A DNA stretch of 64,000 nucleotides from Carallia brachiata (GCA_021464245.1 JADCRB010000046.1:5722760-5786759); one strand, 5' to 3'. Positions 46,560 to 57,505 are shown, numbered from the stretch's first letter. A program made the numbers and translations. Notes: a model not told the origin generated them from the sequence alone.

Positions 46560-48220
46560 TGCGAGGTTACGCCTTCCTGGTCCAGAATGATTTTATTCTG
46601 GCTTTGAGCTTCATGATTAGCTCCTTCAGGACGAAACACTTCTCGGTTGGATGACTTACTATCCGGTGATATTTGCAGAATCTCGGATCGCTGACTCGAT
46701 CCTTTTCATTCGGCCGCTTGCACTCTGGGAGTTCGATCAGCTTCGCCTCCAAGAGTTGTTCAAGAATGTCGGGGACGTCTGAGTCGGGGAATGGATACTG
46801 CTTCTGCTCCACTCTCGCAATGTCACCTTCCGCCTTTCCTGTTGTTTTGGCTGAGTTATTTGGGTCGGAGGATTTACCTTAGCTTTAGCTCCCACTTTTA
46901 CTGGTGCGGCTTCAACAGTCATCACTTCTTTCCTTTTCCGGAGCTGTTGGGTTTCTTAATCTCCCTTCTGCCCCCTTGCTGGTCCAACTGGATGGGAACC
47001 GTGCCTCCGGAAGTCATGCTTATCTCCATATCATGTGCGCGGGTCGCCAGTTCTTCGAAAGTTTGGGGTTTGACACCCTGCAGGATGTATAACAGCCCCC
47101 AATGCATTCCCTGAATGCACATCTCTACGGCAGAAGTCTCCGTCAGGCGATCTTTGCAGTCCAAGCTGAGGGCACGCCATCTGTTGATGTATTCGACAAC
47201 GGGCTCTCCCTTCCTTTGTTTGGTGCTGGTAAGCTCCATCATACTTACCGTCCTTCGAGTGCTAAAAAATCTGTTGAGGAACTATCGTTGTAGCTGTTCC
47301 CAACTGTCGATTGATTCTGGTTCAAGATTGATGAACCAGGTGAAAACGGTCTCCCTGAGTGAACGAACAAACTGCTTCACTAAAAGATCTCCATAAGTCC
47401 CTGCGTTGTTGCAGGTTTCAACGAAGTGGGCGATGTGCTGTTTGGGATCGCCTCGTCCGTCGAATTGTTGAAATTTGGGCGGTTGGTAACCCAAGGGCAT
47501 GTTGAGACTTTCGATCCGTCTGGTGTACGGTTTGACGTACATCTGCGATCCTTGGAAGGATGTAGCTTGTTGCAGTCGGATCGTATTGGCTATCATTTCC
47601 TGCAATTGTTGAACAGATAGCGAAGCTATAGAATTTGAGGGTGGCAGCTGTGTAGAACTACCTGGTCGCTTTTCTGCAGGGAAGACGTCGGCTGGTGTGG
47701 CTTCTGGAGTGAAACCGGGTGGATATGGTTGCTCCTCGCGGATTTCGGGATCAACTTGGATCGTGGCTTTTCCTTTGAGAGCGGCGATCTGTTGATCTTT
47801 TTCCTCCACGACTCTGATCAGCTGTAAAATTTTGTTCTCCAATTCTGAAATCCTTTCCTCTGTGCTGGTTGTGTTGGTCATTATGACGGCAACAGATGAG
47901 GCTCCGGGAAAGACTGGGGGAGAAAACTCTTCTGATTCTTCTGTGTGAGTCGGATTTTGTTGAGCAGGTTTCGTCGTGTTGCCCCCGACTTCGATCGGGG
48001 TGGGTGATCGACTCCTCCATGCGGCAAGAGAGTCAGGGGAGAGATCCTGTTGTGCAAGCTGTGGACTCTCCATTTCGACATTTTGTCGGGTTTGGACGGC
48101 AAGAAATTGTGTCCGTCCCCGGGTTTCTGGACCTGCGTACCCAGGTAGGGTAGTTGATGCAGACAATGGAGCCGTTGCCTTCTTTTTTGTGGCAGCAATT
48201 GTACTCTTTTTCGGTGTCAT
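46560..48220 (-). pseudogene. gag of the Tat element (in-frame stop and frameshifts)
   Basis: It starts at ATG 48220 with a basic Lys/Ala-rich N-terminus. The capsid-like core reads MPLGYQPPKFQQFDGRGDPK, HIAHFVETCNNAGTYGDLLV, then an in-frame TAG at 47282-47284, then FLNRF, and VVEYINRWRALSLDCKDR and MHWGLLYILQGVKPQTFEEL in the same frame. The stop replaces what should be a Glu or Gln codon. Frameshifts near 46930 and 46805 lead to YPFPDSDVPDILEQLLEAKL and then CKYHRIVSHPTEKCFVLKEL, the CCHC-like knuckle of this clade. Gag would form the virus-like particle. Confidence 0.88.
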
Positions 48221-48457
48221 TTGATGTGCTGAACACCTGTAAAATTTTTTTTTTTTTTTTTTACTTTTACTTTTTTACTTTTACTTTTTTTTTTACTTTT
48301 TACTTTTACTTTTTTTTTTTACTTTTTACTTTTACTTTTTTTTTTTACTTTTTTTTTTTTTACTTTTTTTTTTCTCTCGGCTCCCCTTTTACCTCTTTTT
48401 TTTTTTAGGAACAAGAGATGGGAGGTGAAGTTGTCCCACCGAGCGTACCAAAAAATT
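48221..48457 (-). promoter_or_regulatory. untranslated leader and primer-binding site of the Tat element
   Basis: Next to the 5' LTR the minus strand reads AATTTTTTGGTACGCTCGGT (48438-48457); TGGTACGCTCGG is the likely tRNA primer site, and the tRNA type is not certain. The rest (48247-48400) is an A-rich low-complexity leader with AAAAGT units. Phe-rich plus-strand frames here are artefacts. Confidence 0.6.
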
Positions 48458-49146
48458 TGTAAAACGTAAATTTCGAGTCTAAAACAATTAAACTCAAAAA
48501 TACAAAAATAAATTACAAATAAAAATTGTAAAGTAAAAGAAAATTTACGTGGGGTCGATCTCCGTAGATCCTCCGATTAGTGTTCCTTTGTTGACTCCGT
48601 CAAGGGCTGCACGAGCTTGATCTTGACAAAAATAATTTCCACCGCTTTTTCTTGAACTGAATAGACTGAAACTGTGTCTGATTTGGATGTTTTGACTACG
48701 TTTAGGAACCGTAGAAACTTGATCTGAGCCGATCTGACTTAATTTCACCGAGGGTCGAATGGACTTGTTTTCGGATGAGTTGCCTGGATTTTGCTGAGGG
48801 CCGTATGAGGCTTAATCCCAGCTGAATTTGTAATATTTTGATTTTTTTTTCTCTCTCTCTTTTTTTTTTTCTTTTTTCTTTTTTTTTCCGCTTCGCTGCC
48901 TCTTCTGCGCTTTCTTCTTTCTCTTTTTTTTTTTTTTTCTTCTTCTGCTGGCTTCTTTTTTCTTCTTTTCTTCTGCTTCTTTCGCTGCCCAATCCAATTG
49001 GGGGGAGGCCATTTATAGGCCTCCCCCACCTGCCTGCCAGCCACCAACCAAATGGTTGGTGGCATTAATTAGGTTGGCAGCTGCCAACCTTCAAGGTTGG
49101 CGGTTGCCAACCATATAATATATTTTTTTTTTTCAATTAGTTTACA
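48458..49146 (-). repeat. 5' LTR of the Tat element
   Basis: 689 bp, TGTAAA...TTTACA. The TATA box reads TATAAATG on the minus strand (49010-49017), inside a GGAGGCC...GGCCTCC inverted repeat. Next to it lies a 60-bp segment (49050-49110) rich in GGTTGGC/GCCAACC inverted repeats that the 3' LTR lacks. Confidence 0.9.
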
Positions 49147-49151
49147 GTTGT

Positions 49152-49316
49152 CTGTCCAAATTGTGGGTTGTTTTTCTATGGACTTACTTGTGTTGTTGGT
49201 GAGCTGTTGCCTTTATCTGTGATGGATACACATTCAATAACTGTGTTTTTTTTTTTGTGCTCTTTTTTTTTCAAGAGTGCTATGAATAAGATTCTCGATG
49301 TTAAAAAAAGAAAAAG
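49152..49316 (+). mobile_element. LINE 3' end, right part
   Basis: Continuation of the LINE segment 38497-39137 after the Tat insertion. It ends ATGAATAAGATTCTCGATGT followed by an A-rich tail. The following bases are again MLP intron sequence. Confidence 0.5.
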
Positions 49317-50344
49317 AAAAAGGAATATGCAGATTGATGTGCATGTTGATGATGGATGTACTATTTCTTTTACAAGACAACCTCTGTTGTTATTCTAGCG
49401 GGAACATATTTTTGCCCCCTCCTTGTTTCTTGTGTATTTCGTTTGCGCACCACTTGGGGTGTCCACTCTCTAAAAATAAAAAAATTAAAAAAAACAAAAA
49501 ATGAATTTGAATATATTATCCCAAAGATCAGACAACATGTCGAGTGGCATCACCAATCCCCTAAGGAGATTCTTTTCTAGAAGTCACGATCCGACAACGA
49601 AGACACACTATCTTGAGGATTCAATGGACAGAGAGATAATTTTGTACCACACGGATATCATTTTATACAAAATATAAAGGGTTTCTATAGTTTTAGAGCA
49701 GATATTAGTAAAACCTGTTTATGTAGAATAAAATGTTATCAGCGTGCTATATAACTTTTTTTTTTTTTTATCCTTTTTGCATCTTTTGAATCAATGAAAT
49801 AATGCGGTTGAAGTATTTCCCTTACAATTAAAGTAGGCCGTTACATCTCTATGTTTGTGTCAAAAAACCAATTCACCAAAAGTTTAAGAAGGTTTAGATT
49901 ATTATAAATCATGTTAAATTTTAAATTTTAGGCTTTATACTCGTTAACACGTTATCTTCACAAGTGTTAGGTGTAATTAGTACGTGGCACAAGAAAATTA
50001 GATGAAACAGACCAAACCCAACTGTAAAGGTTAAACTGTTAGTGCAGACAAGAGAATAAACTAAGTCCATATGTAAAAGCTTGAGCTTTAGTTGGATTTG
50101 AAGTAGAAGGGTTTTATTTTACTGCTTGAATTATAGATCTCATCCTTGGCCTGAAAAATTTAAAATATATTTTTTCTCCTTGTTTGAGTGCAACTTTTTA
50201 TTGTGTACCTACCGGGTCAAGAGATGGTTAATTTTGGCTTTGAATTATGTCATTTGATTGTGTCCTTTTATCTTCAAAATCATTTAGAATTTTGTTGGCA
50301 GAGAATTGAACTATCACATAAAATGTCGGAATAATTAAGCTTAC
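49317..50344 (-). other. intron of MLP copy A, duplicated in copy C
   Basis: From about 49675 to 50344 this intron matches 56655-57323 next to copy C with many single-base differences, e.g. GCAGATATTAGTAAAACCTG in both. It is evidence of segmental duplication of exon 1 with its intron. Confidence 0.7.
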
Positions 50345-50493
50345 CATGCTTGTAAGTCCAGCAGATGACAGTGCCTTCTTTCGCCCATGCACCTTCATGC
50401 AAATCACAAGCATGTACGTTACTGGGGGAGTAACCAGATACGTGATGTGGCCTGGAACAAAAGACTTCATAAAGCTTTCGGCCAATTGGCTAA
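50345..50493 (-). pseudogene. MLP-like copy A, exon 1 (5'-truncated)
   Basis: On the minus strand the true frame reads KLYEVFCSRPHHVSGYS, SNVHACDLHEG and VICWTYKH. It ends at CATG followed by GTAAGC, the same donor as copies B-D. Upstream of KLYEVF the sequence diverges: a stop replaces the EIKAP segment and the MSLVGKLETDV start is missing. The exon has therefore lost its start codon and promoter. Joined by its donor to exon 2 at 38052-38320 it would have a 12 kb intron. Confidence 0.75.
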
Positions 50494-50870
50494 TGATGCT
50501 GATGAAACACAAGAAGAAGAAGAAGAAAAGCAATTGAATTTGAAGGTATAGGAGGAGAAGGAATCTTTTGAGGAGAACCTGTGCTCTAACCTAACCCTAG
50601 CAACAATCCAATCCCAATCCTAATCCCAATCCATTCCTTCTCCAACTCCTTCAACTTCCAATGATATCACTTATTTGCCCTCTGCCTCGGCCTCCACCTC
50701 GGCTTCCCATGCATCTCTGAAAAGCTCAAGCATGTTCGGAACCTTGCCGCATTTGTCTTTACAACCTGCAAGGTGGCCATCAGGCGGAGAAGAAGAGCAA
50801 CTTTACTTAGAAGGGTATCTTGGGCACTTCAAGCCAATTATCATGGCATTTTTGTACTAAAAACGAACTT
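50494..50870 (+). other. coding-like segment of unknown origin abutting truncated MLP exon 1
   Basis: A GC-richer segment begins exactly where exon 1 of copy A loses homology to copies B-D. It contains an AAGAAG run, CCTAACCCTAGCAACAATCC and a 61-codon plus frame (Ser/Ala-rich start, then LSLQPARWPSGGEEEQLYLE) that ends at 50860. No family was recognised. It may be a fragment of another gene brought in by rearrangement. Confidence 0.3.
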
Positions 50871-51316
50871 TTACTAACAGCAGTTCAACGGACAGTATTT
50901 TCTGACACTGTATTTATAATATACAGTGTTTTTTTGTTAGTTTTAAAAATCATTAGTTTGAACTGTAAATATATCCTATTTTAACCGTGTAAAGCGTAAA
51001 TTATCCTTTTATTGAATAAAAATGCTCAAGCGAGCGCAGTCACGGGGATATTCTCAAGTTTCTATTACCGCGAAACTGGACGGAATCCAAAAAACACCCG
51101 AAAAACAGTATTCCAGGCCGAAAGCAGAATTCCTTGTTCAATTTGGTAAAATTTGGGCTTAAAGCCCAAAAGTAGAGAGAAATATTTAATCATCCCCGCC
51201 CAGTGATGATGGAGAGCACTTTTTAGAGATTTTAATTTTTTCCTTTTATCACAAGAAATTTTTTCTGGGCAATTCAGTATATTCTTAGCACTGCTCTACC
51301 GCTGCGGCTTGCACTT
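50871..51316. other. intergenic spacer
   Basis: No supported gene. The patch 51050-51200 has weak similarity to 37080-37215 (GGAATCCAAAA, TTTGG.AAA.TTTGGGCTT), possibly an old duplicate of cluster flanking DNA. Confidence 0.35.
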
Positions 51317-51325
51317 ATTTATATA

Positions 51326-52056
51326 AGGGATATGCATTTTTTTAAATCTTAAACCTTTATTTTTTTATATTTTAGTCTTAAACTTTTATAAATTTTATTT
51401 GAATTTTAAATTTTTTGATTTCTTATTAAATCAGTTCATAAGTTGACAGGATAAACTATTTAAAAAAGATTAAATAAATGAATTAATTTTTTTTGATTTG
51501 TGTATTTGTTGATGAAAAAATTCTTTATTCATATATTTATTGAAAAAAAGATATCTAGTTTGTGTATTCAACCTTTTTAAATAATTTTCATTAGGTCAAA
51601 CTCCTTGACTAATGAATTGACTACGAGGTAACATTCATTTTAGTTTTAAACTTTTATGAATTTTAGAATTAAGTTTTAGAACTTTCAACTTTTTTAATTA
51701 AATCTTATATCATTCAGATATTTTACGATCAGATCGTTCTTTCGGTTTGACCGTTAAAAACGCGTTTGACCATTAGGTCAAATACACTTTTAATAGTCTA
51801 ATTGATAGAAAGATTTGATTATAAAAAATTTGAAAGATATAAAACTCAATTGAAAAAGTTAAAACGTTTATGACTCAATTGTAAAAATCTATAAAGGTTT
51901 AGAAATTAAATAAGTGATATCCTAACTATTTTTTGTCAACGAATGAACTAATTTGATATGAAATAGAAAAGTTTAAGATTCAAATAAAATTTCAAAAGTA
52001 TTGAGATCTTGAATATAAAAAATATGAAGGTTTAAGACTAAATAAATGTATATCTC
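51326..52056. mobile_element. palindromic Mutator-like/foldback element, GGGATA family copy 2
   Basis: The left end AGGGATATGCATTTTTTTAA and the right end AAATAAATGTATATCTC are inverted; AAATCTTAAACCTT pairs with AAGGTTTAAGACTAAA. The exact 9-bp duplication ATTTATATA stands at 51317-51325 and 52057-52065. A second palindrome (about 51640-51915, TTTTAGTTTTAAACTTTTAT to ATAAAGGTTTAGAAATTAAA) is nested inside. A 9-bp duplication is typical of Mutator-like elements. No transposase is present. Confidence 0.7.
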
Positions 52057-52065
52057 ATTTATATA

Positions 52066-54137
52066 GTGTATAGCTATATAAATTCAAATTTAATATGTAC
52101 ATTTATTCAGTGCAATTTTAATTAGTGTGTTTTTAGCAGTAGACTAATCATCACAAATTTAATAAAACTTCGTATGGATCCTAAAATTAAATTTCTTGCA
52201 ATGTAAAACAGGTGAGATGAGAGTCTCCAGATCAAGTAAATCAAGATGCCCAACATTGGTTTACTTAGAAGTTAGAAGCCTAACTAAGGGGCCAAATTAA
52301 ACAGATCATCATAACTTTCTTTCTTTCTTTCCCTTTTCCAACTGTTTAAAAGGTTTACAACATAATTTCCAGACAATATTGGAAAACTTGTTGAGGAGAA
52401 AAATCATTATCGAAAAGTACTGGACTCTAACTCAAATAAAATTATTAGATTGAGCATGATTGATTAGGATCAAACAAATACAAAATGAAGCACAGTTATG
52501 GAAAACCGGGATCTCCCTAACATTGGCACTTAAATGTCTAAATTAGTAATGAGTGTCTAAAAACAGAAAAAAGTTTAGAGAGAGTGGTGTGTGTGGTTTA
52601 TTTAAGCCTATATATGACTCAAAGATAACTCTCTAACTAGGAAAGAAAGGACCTTTTTATTTATAGAGTTTAAAGGGATGCTTATAGAGGAGGTCCTACT
52701 ACAAGGAAGTGCTAATATATGGGCTAAAAAGCCCGTGAAAACATAAATGTATAATAAGCCTATGTGGTGATGTACTAGAGGACAACGAAACTGTAAGGCC
52801 AATTTATTCTTTATCACTTATTTTGACCTATATCGTTTTATTAGAATTTATTAAAATTAGAACAACTCTCGCGCAAGCTCCCTACGATTCATTCATCTGA
52901 ATCTATGTCCATTTCCGGATCAAAATCTGCATTATATTAGGTTGTGACACTGGGCCACTAGCCTTAATTAGCTTGTTTAAATCAATGTACTGTTATGGTT
53001 TTTTTTTAATTGAAAAAAAAATTTATCGTGAATATGTCGGTCATTAGATTTACAGATTAAGATTTGAGTATTCTTGCTTGAATACTTCATGCAACTTAAT
53101 CCATAAAAAAGGACACACCACTCGACTACTATTAGACCTGATCGGACCTCCTCTAAACAAATCACGGCGATTGTCCAGTTTAAAACTAACGACGTGCAGT
53201 CAACCATTAAATTAGATAATTTCAAAAATTAAAGTTTTAAGGCGCTGCCACTTAAACTCAAACTCGAGTTGTGAGTAGAAGAAATATGTCGAATTATCAC
53301 TAAGTTACCAACTCGGGTGGTATGTACCATTATGTTAGTGGTTTATTACACATGATTTTATTATGAGCCCAACAGGTAATTTCAATTTAGTATGTTTATT
53401 AATTTCAAGTAGCTCGTTTAATTAAGGATTTAAATTCAATATGGTAGTTTTTATTATTCCTAGCATAGGGCTAATTTTATTACATTTAATTTTAGATGCT
53501 GGCATACGGCCATTTGTCTCCATGAAAAATGAAACTAGAGTCAATATTATGACTTCCGAGCTATATTTATTTATTTATTGTCTATAGAAGAGCCCATCAT
53601 TGTGGAGAGACAGGTGAAGAAGAAGGCCGGGATTCAAACTACAAACTTCCTAATTAAAGGCCCGTATTTTCAGACAATCCAATTAAAATGGATCATCCGT
53701 GAAACTATTTATTGGTAGATATTGCAATGGACAACAAGTTCCCACGGCTGATTCCATAAAATGTTCAGAACTTGTCCAATTTTGAGACCCCGAATAAGAT
53801 AGAAATTAACTAAGAAAATTAAGCCCTACAGGGGTTCCGATGTCACAGGGGTTCTCCAAGAATACATAATTTTGGATGCCTATAGGTTACTATGAATAAA
53901 ATAGAGCGATTCTCGACTGTTCAAAGTAATAATAATAAATAAATAAATAAATAAATAGATAAATCAATGGATTATGTTTTAATGGTTCATTACACAATGC
54001 ACGGGGAGGTTGATGATTTGTTGTATTCGTCGCCAAATATTCTATCGATTAATTACCATGCCTATTAGATACAACAACATCAAACCTTAATCGTACTTAA
54101 CATATCTCACTGTAAATATGTTTTGGGCACCGTCTGT
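52066..54137. other. intergenic spacer
   Basis: No gene is supported. AT-rich, with short (AAAT)n near 53935-53960. Confidence 0.5.
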
Positions 54138-54509
54138 AGAAATAAATATGTCACCAAAATTCAAGATCATATCAGGGTGAATGACTATTAGGTCACGAGT
54201 TCAAACCAAAGGCCTAGGTTTATATATCCTCTTAAACTTTATTCTTAGCTTGCTTTGATCCACATCTCAACAAATCTGGTCAATGTATATCAATTATGAG
54301 GATAATTAATGCAGAACCAGAGCAAGCCAATTTTATTAATTAGAAAACATACACCATAGAAACAAAAACATAGTGGACATTACAATTGAACAAACAAGCC
54401 AAGCAGTACTCAGGATCTTTGGCATACATCACTTGATATGTAGAAATCAAGCGCACACCGACACATAAACATAACTGCATACTTTATTTATCAAAGACAT
54501 AGATCAGAT
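54138..54509. repeat. 3' flank of MLP copy B (segmental duplicate of 58805-59176)
   Basis: ATATGTCACCAAAATTCAAG, CAAAGGCCTAGGTTTATATA, GATCCACATCTCAACAAATC and following words recur in the same order at 58808 onward downstream of copy D. The similarity supports tandem duplication of the whole gene with flanks. Confidence 0.75.
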
Positions 54510-55578
54510 TGGCGTTTTGCTTTGGAAAGATGTGGAATCGATTTCTTTGCTGATTCCACTGCAAGTTGAAGAAGCGTGTGTGGGTCTATAATTTGGTCAT
54601 GCAGCTTCTCATATTCCATGGTCCAGTGCACCACACTGCCCTGAGCCTTTGGGGTAGCTGAATAGTGATTTTGAAGCTTTTGAATTCCTTCAACACATCT
54701 CCTTCAATCACAGTGAAAGTGACTGAATTTTTTTCATTGTCTACGGCTCAATGATCTCCTTGGCAATCTGTCTCCCCTTCTGTTTTTGCAATTCAATAGA
54801 GTATACTAGCAAATCATTTTCCAATTTTCTATCCTTAAGATGCCTTATGTTATATAATATAAACCGGGCAAGTACCTAGTTGTGTGTACGAGAAGGCATG
54901 GATGTGCATATTGATGATGCATGGACCATATCCTTATAAATTCTATCCATCTTCCCCATGATTGAATGCAACTTTATAATGTGCATGGACCATATCCTTA
55001 TAAACACTCACAATTTTTCTTCTTGAAATAATGCCATTTTTGGTACTTTAATCTCCAAAATGGAAGTCAGGTAGGCTTTCTTGACCTGGAACATTGCACT
55101 TATTGTACATGATGGAGGAACCTTACTACAAGTATATGTTGGAGCCGAAACTAGGATACGTCTACGAATGAGGCTACCACTTGTAGATATGCCACAAACC
55201 CCAGATTACAGTATCAATTATTAACGTTCAGAACAAATACTGGATATTCAAAGTTTGTTAAGTTGAGTTGAATCATCAGAATATGTTAATAGTCATCAAC
55301 AAAAAAAATGGCTAAGGCGGTAATTAATTTTAAATCATTTGGAATTTTGTTAGTTGAATTGAACTATACATAAAACGTTTGGAATAAGCTTACCATGCTT
55401 TTAGGTCCAGCAGATGACACTACCTACTTTGCCCATTCACCTTCATGCAAATCACAAGTATGTACGTTACTAGGGAGTAACCAGATACGTGGTGTAGCCT
55501 GGCACTAAAGACTTCATGAAACTTGTCGGCCGGAGCCTTAATTTCTACATCAGTCTCCAGCTTCCCAACTAGAGACAT
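54510..55578 (-). pseudogene. MLP-like (Bet v 1 family) copy B
   Basis: Exon 1 is 55394-55578 (minus), from ATG 55578: MSLVGKLETDVEIKAPADKF, then HEVFSARLHHVSGYS. There one base is missing and the frame is lost; a second deletion follows before the donor CATG/GTAAGC. Exon 2 (about 54510-54779) begins after CAG and retains recognisable EKLHDQIIDPHT and SVVHWTMEYEK segments, but single-base deletions occur near 54746, 54767, 54652 and 54560, and the normal stop is altered. Intron about 614 bp. MLPs are small cytosolic proteins with a hydrophobic ligand cavity, often linked to stress and defence. This copy cannot encode one as read. Confidence 0.8.
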
Positions 55579-55677
55579 TTTTTCCTCTCTAAAATGAGCA
55601 GAGTTCAGTTTAAACCACCAGTGTATTAGAACCAAACAATGAGAGCGAGGTGAGTCTAAGGCTTCACCTCATATCGT

Positions 55678-55685
55678 TATATATA
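55678..55685 (-). promoter_or_regulatory. TATA box of MLP copy B
   Basis: TATATATA on the minus strand, 100 bp upstream of the start codon, in the same position and context as in copy D (60402-60409). Confidence 0.55.
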
Positions 55686-55721
55686 GAGTGTTATTTTTGG
55701 TCCATGCTAAATTTTATTTTT

Positions 55722-56340
55722 GACAAATATATGAATTTCACCCATCATCTTCTATATTTTTAAGAATTTCACCAATAGCATTTTTATATTTTAAATTTTG
55801 TCCTCTACGTTTTTGCCGTCAATGTTTTTTGCCTTTCTTTGTTAGTTTGCCGTTACATTTGATATTTAACAGTTCAATTATCGTTATGTCGTCTAATTTA
55901 AATGACATATCAGTATAAAGTGATGACCTGATATCTATTAAAGTGATGACCTATAATGTCTCGTCTTTTTCTGGTTGGTCTTGTTCAAGTATTTGCTTGT
56001 TTTAGTGTACATAGATAAAAAAAAACTCTTTATTTTTATTTTTACTTTTATTTATAAAATACTAAATAACATTTTCTTTCATTTTTAAAATAAACATATT
56101 TGAAATTTTATTTTTTAAAAAATATTAGATATCATATCATCAATTTATACTAACATGTCATTTAAATTAAATGATGTGGCGATAACTAGACTGCTAAATG
56201 TCAAATTTAATGACAAACTAACGAAAGAGGTTAAAAAAGATTGACTACAGAAACGTAGAAGATATAATTTAAAATATAAAAATTTTGTGAGTGAAATTCT
56301 CTAAACACTAAAGATGGTGGGAGAAATCCATATATTTGCC
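55722..56340. mobile_element. palindromic MITE/foldback element upstream of MLP copy B
   Basis: ACAAATATATGAATTTCACC (55722) is mirrored by AAATCCATATATTTGCC (56325-56340), and ATGACATATCAGTATAAAG pairs with ACTAACATGTCAT further in. The flanks TTTATTTTT (left) and TTTATTTTT (right) may be the target duplication. It sits about 40 bp upstream of the copy B TATA box. Copy D lacks it at the same place. Confidence 0.6.
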
Positions 56341-57200
56341 TTTATTTTTTGCATTCATTCACCCACTTTCATCTATTTTCCGTCGATCCAAATACCATCG
56401 AGAGGTACTAGCAAGAATCCAAATATATGACTTCTTCATCTTTATTTTATTTTTATTTTTTATTTTTTTTGGTTGTTATTGTTGCAAGACCTGCATTGGA
56501 CAAGGTATTCACTTCTAATTAAGAGCATATGAAATTGGTGAGGGTTCGACCCCGACCAAATGCATGTAGTGTCTTATGTAGCCACTTGCCTGAGAGGTTG
56601 GCTAGAATAAGTGTCTGAAGAGTCCTAAATTTTTTAGGATTTCTATAATTGAGTTATAAATTTTTTTAGCAGATATTAGTAAAACCTGTTTATGTAGTAT
56701 AAAATGTTATCGGTTTGCTATAAACACCCCCCCCCCCTTTTTGTATCTTTTGAATCAACGAAATAATGTGGCTGAAGTATTTTCCTTATAATTAAAGTTG
56801 AAGCCGTTAGATCTCTATGTCTGTGTTAAGAAACCAATTCACCAAAAGTTTAAAAAGCTTAAAAGTATTATAAATCATCTTAAATTTTTAAATTTTATCA
56901 CTATGAAATTTTATACACTTTAACATGTCATCTTGACAAGTGTTAGGTGTAATTAACACGTGACACAAAAAAATTAGATGAAACAGACCAAACACAACTA
57001 TAAAGGGCCAAACTGTTAGTGCAGACAAGACAATAAACCAAGTTCATATATATAAGTAAAAAATCTTGAGTTTAGGTGTATTTGAAGTAGAAGAGCTTTA
57101 TTTTACTGTCTGAATTATAGATCTCATCCTTGGCCTGAAAATTTAAAATATATTTTGTCTCCTTGTTTGAGTGCAACCTTTTTATTGTGTAACTACTGGA
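56336..57200. repeat. duplicated block (also at 58123-58800 and in part at 49675-50220)
   Basis: GCATTCATTCACCCACTTTC, GAATCCAAATATATGACTTC, TTAAGAGCATATGAAA and GCAGATATTAGTAAAACCTG occur in the same order at 56350 and at 58128 onward. The later part is also in the intron of copy A. There is no gene inside. It contains the SINE-like sequence listed separately and a run of about 13 C near 56727. Confidence 0.75.
56483..56635 (+). mobile_element. SINE-like sequence (B-box word), copy 1
   Basis: GGTTCGACCCC (56543-56553) fits the pol III B-box consensus GGTTCGANNCC. About 40-50 bp upstream, AGACCTGCATTGGACAAGG could hold a degenerate A box. The second copy is at 58255-58405 as part of the same larger duplication, so independence of the insertions is not shown. 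Confidence 0.3.
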
Positions 57201-57323
57201 TCAAGAGATGGTTAATTTGGCTTTGAATATGTCATTTGATTGTTGCCTTGTATCTTCAAATCATTTAGAATGTTGTTGCAGAGAATTGAACTATCACATA
57301 AATGTTGGAATAATTAAGCTTAC

Positions 57324-57505
57324 CATGCTTGTAAGTCCAGCAGATGACAGTGCCTCTTTCCCCATTCACCTTCATGCAATCACAAGCATGTACGTTACTG
57401 GGGGAGTAACCAGATACGTGGTGTGGCCTGGAACTAAAGACTTCATAAAACTTTTCGGCCGGAGCTTAATTTCTACATCAGTCTCCACCTTCCCAACTAG
57501 AGCAT
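57324..57505 (-). pseudogene. MLP-like copy C, exon 1 only
   Basis: The minus strand reads a start followed by VGKVETDVEIKA-like sequence (one base is missing right after ATG 57505), HHVSGYSP, SNVHACDCMKV-type sequence after another deletion, and CWTYKH. The donor CATG/GTAAGC is at 57323. No matching exon 2 is found before copy B's promoter at 55.7 kb, so the copy is a partial duplicate of exon 1 plus intron, closest to copy A. The plus-strand 130-codon frame across it is antisense noise. Confidence 0.75.

Larger units (their letters stand above)
39138..49146 (-). mobile_element. complete Tat-lineage Ty3/gypsy LTR retrotransposon with captured WOX gene
   Basis: A 10,009 bp element is bounded by LTRs that begin TGTAAA and end TTTACA, and it is flanked by the 5-bp duplication GTTGT (39133-39137 and 49147-49151). 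On the minus strand the order is 5' LTR, leader, gag, protease, RT, RNase H, a second archaeal-type RNase H, integrase, A-rich tract, WUS-type homeobox, unknown ORF, PPT, 3' LTR. The second RNase H between RNase H1 and integrase is diagnostic of the Tat clade (Ogre/Retand relatives). The two LTRs differ by about 3% over their first 400 bp by eye, so insertion is fairly recent. Gag-pol has at least six frameshifts or stops, so mobility would depend on proteins supplied in trans. Confidence 0.93.

Noticed and set aside
48154..48408. 84-codon Phe/Tyr-rich plus frame
   Set aside because: Product of the low-complexity leader of the retrotransposon, antisense to it.
50989..51003. 15-nt match (TGTAAAGCGTAAATT) to the terminus of the Tat LTR
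   Set aside because: Similarity stops at once on both sides; too short to support a solo LTR or insertion scar.
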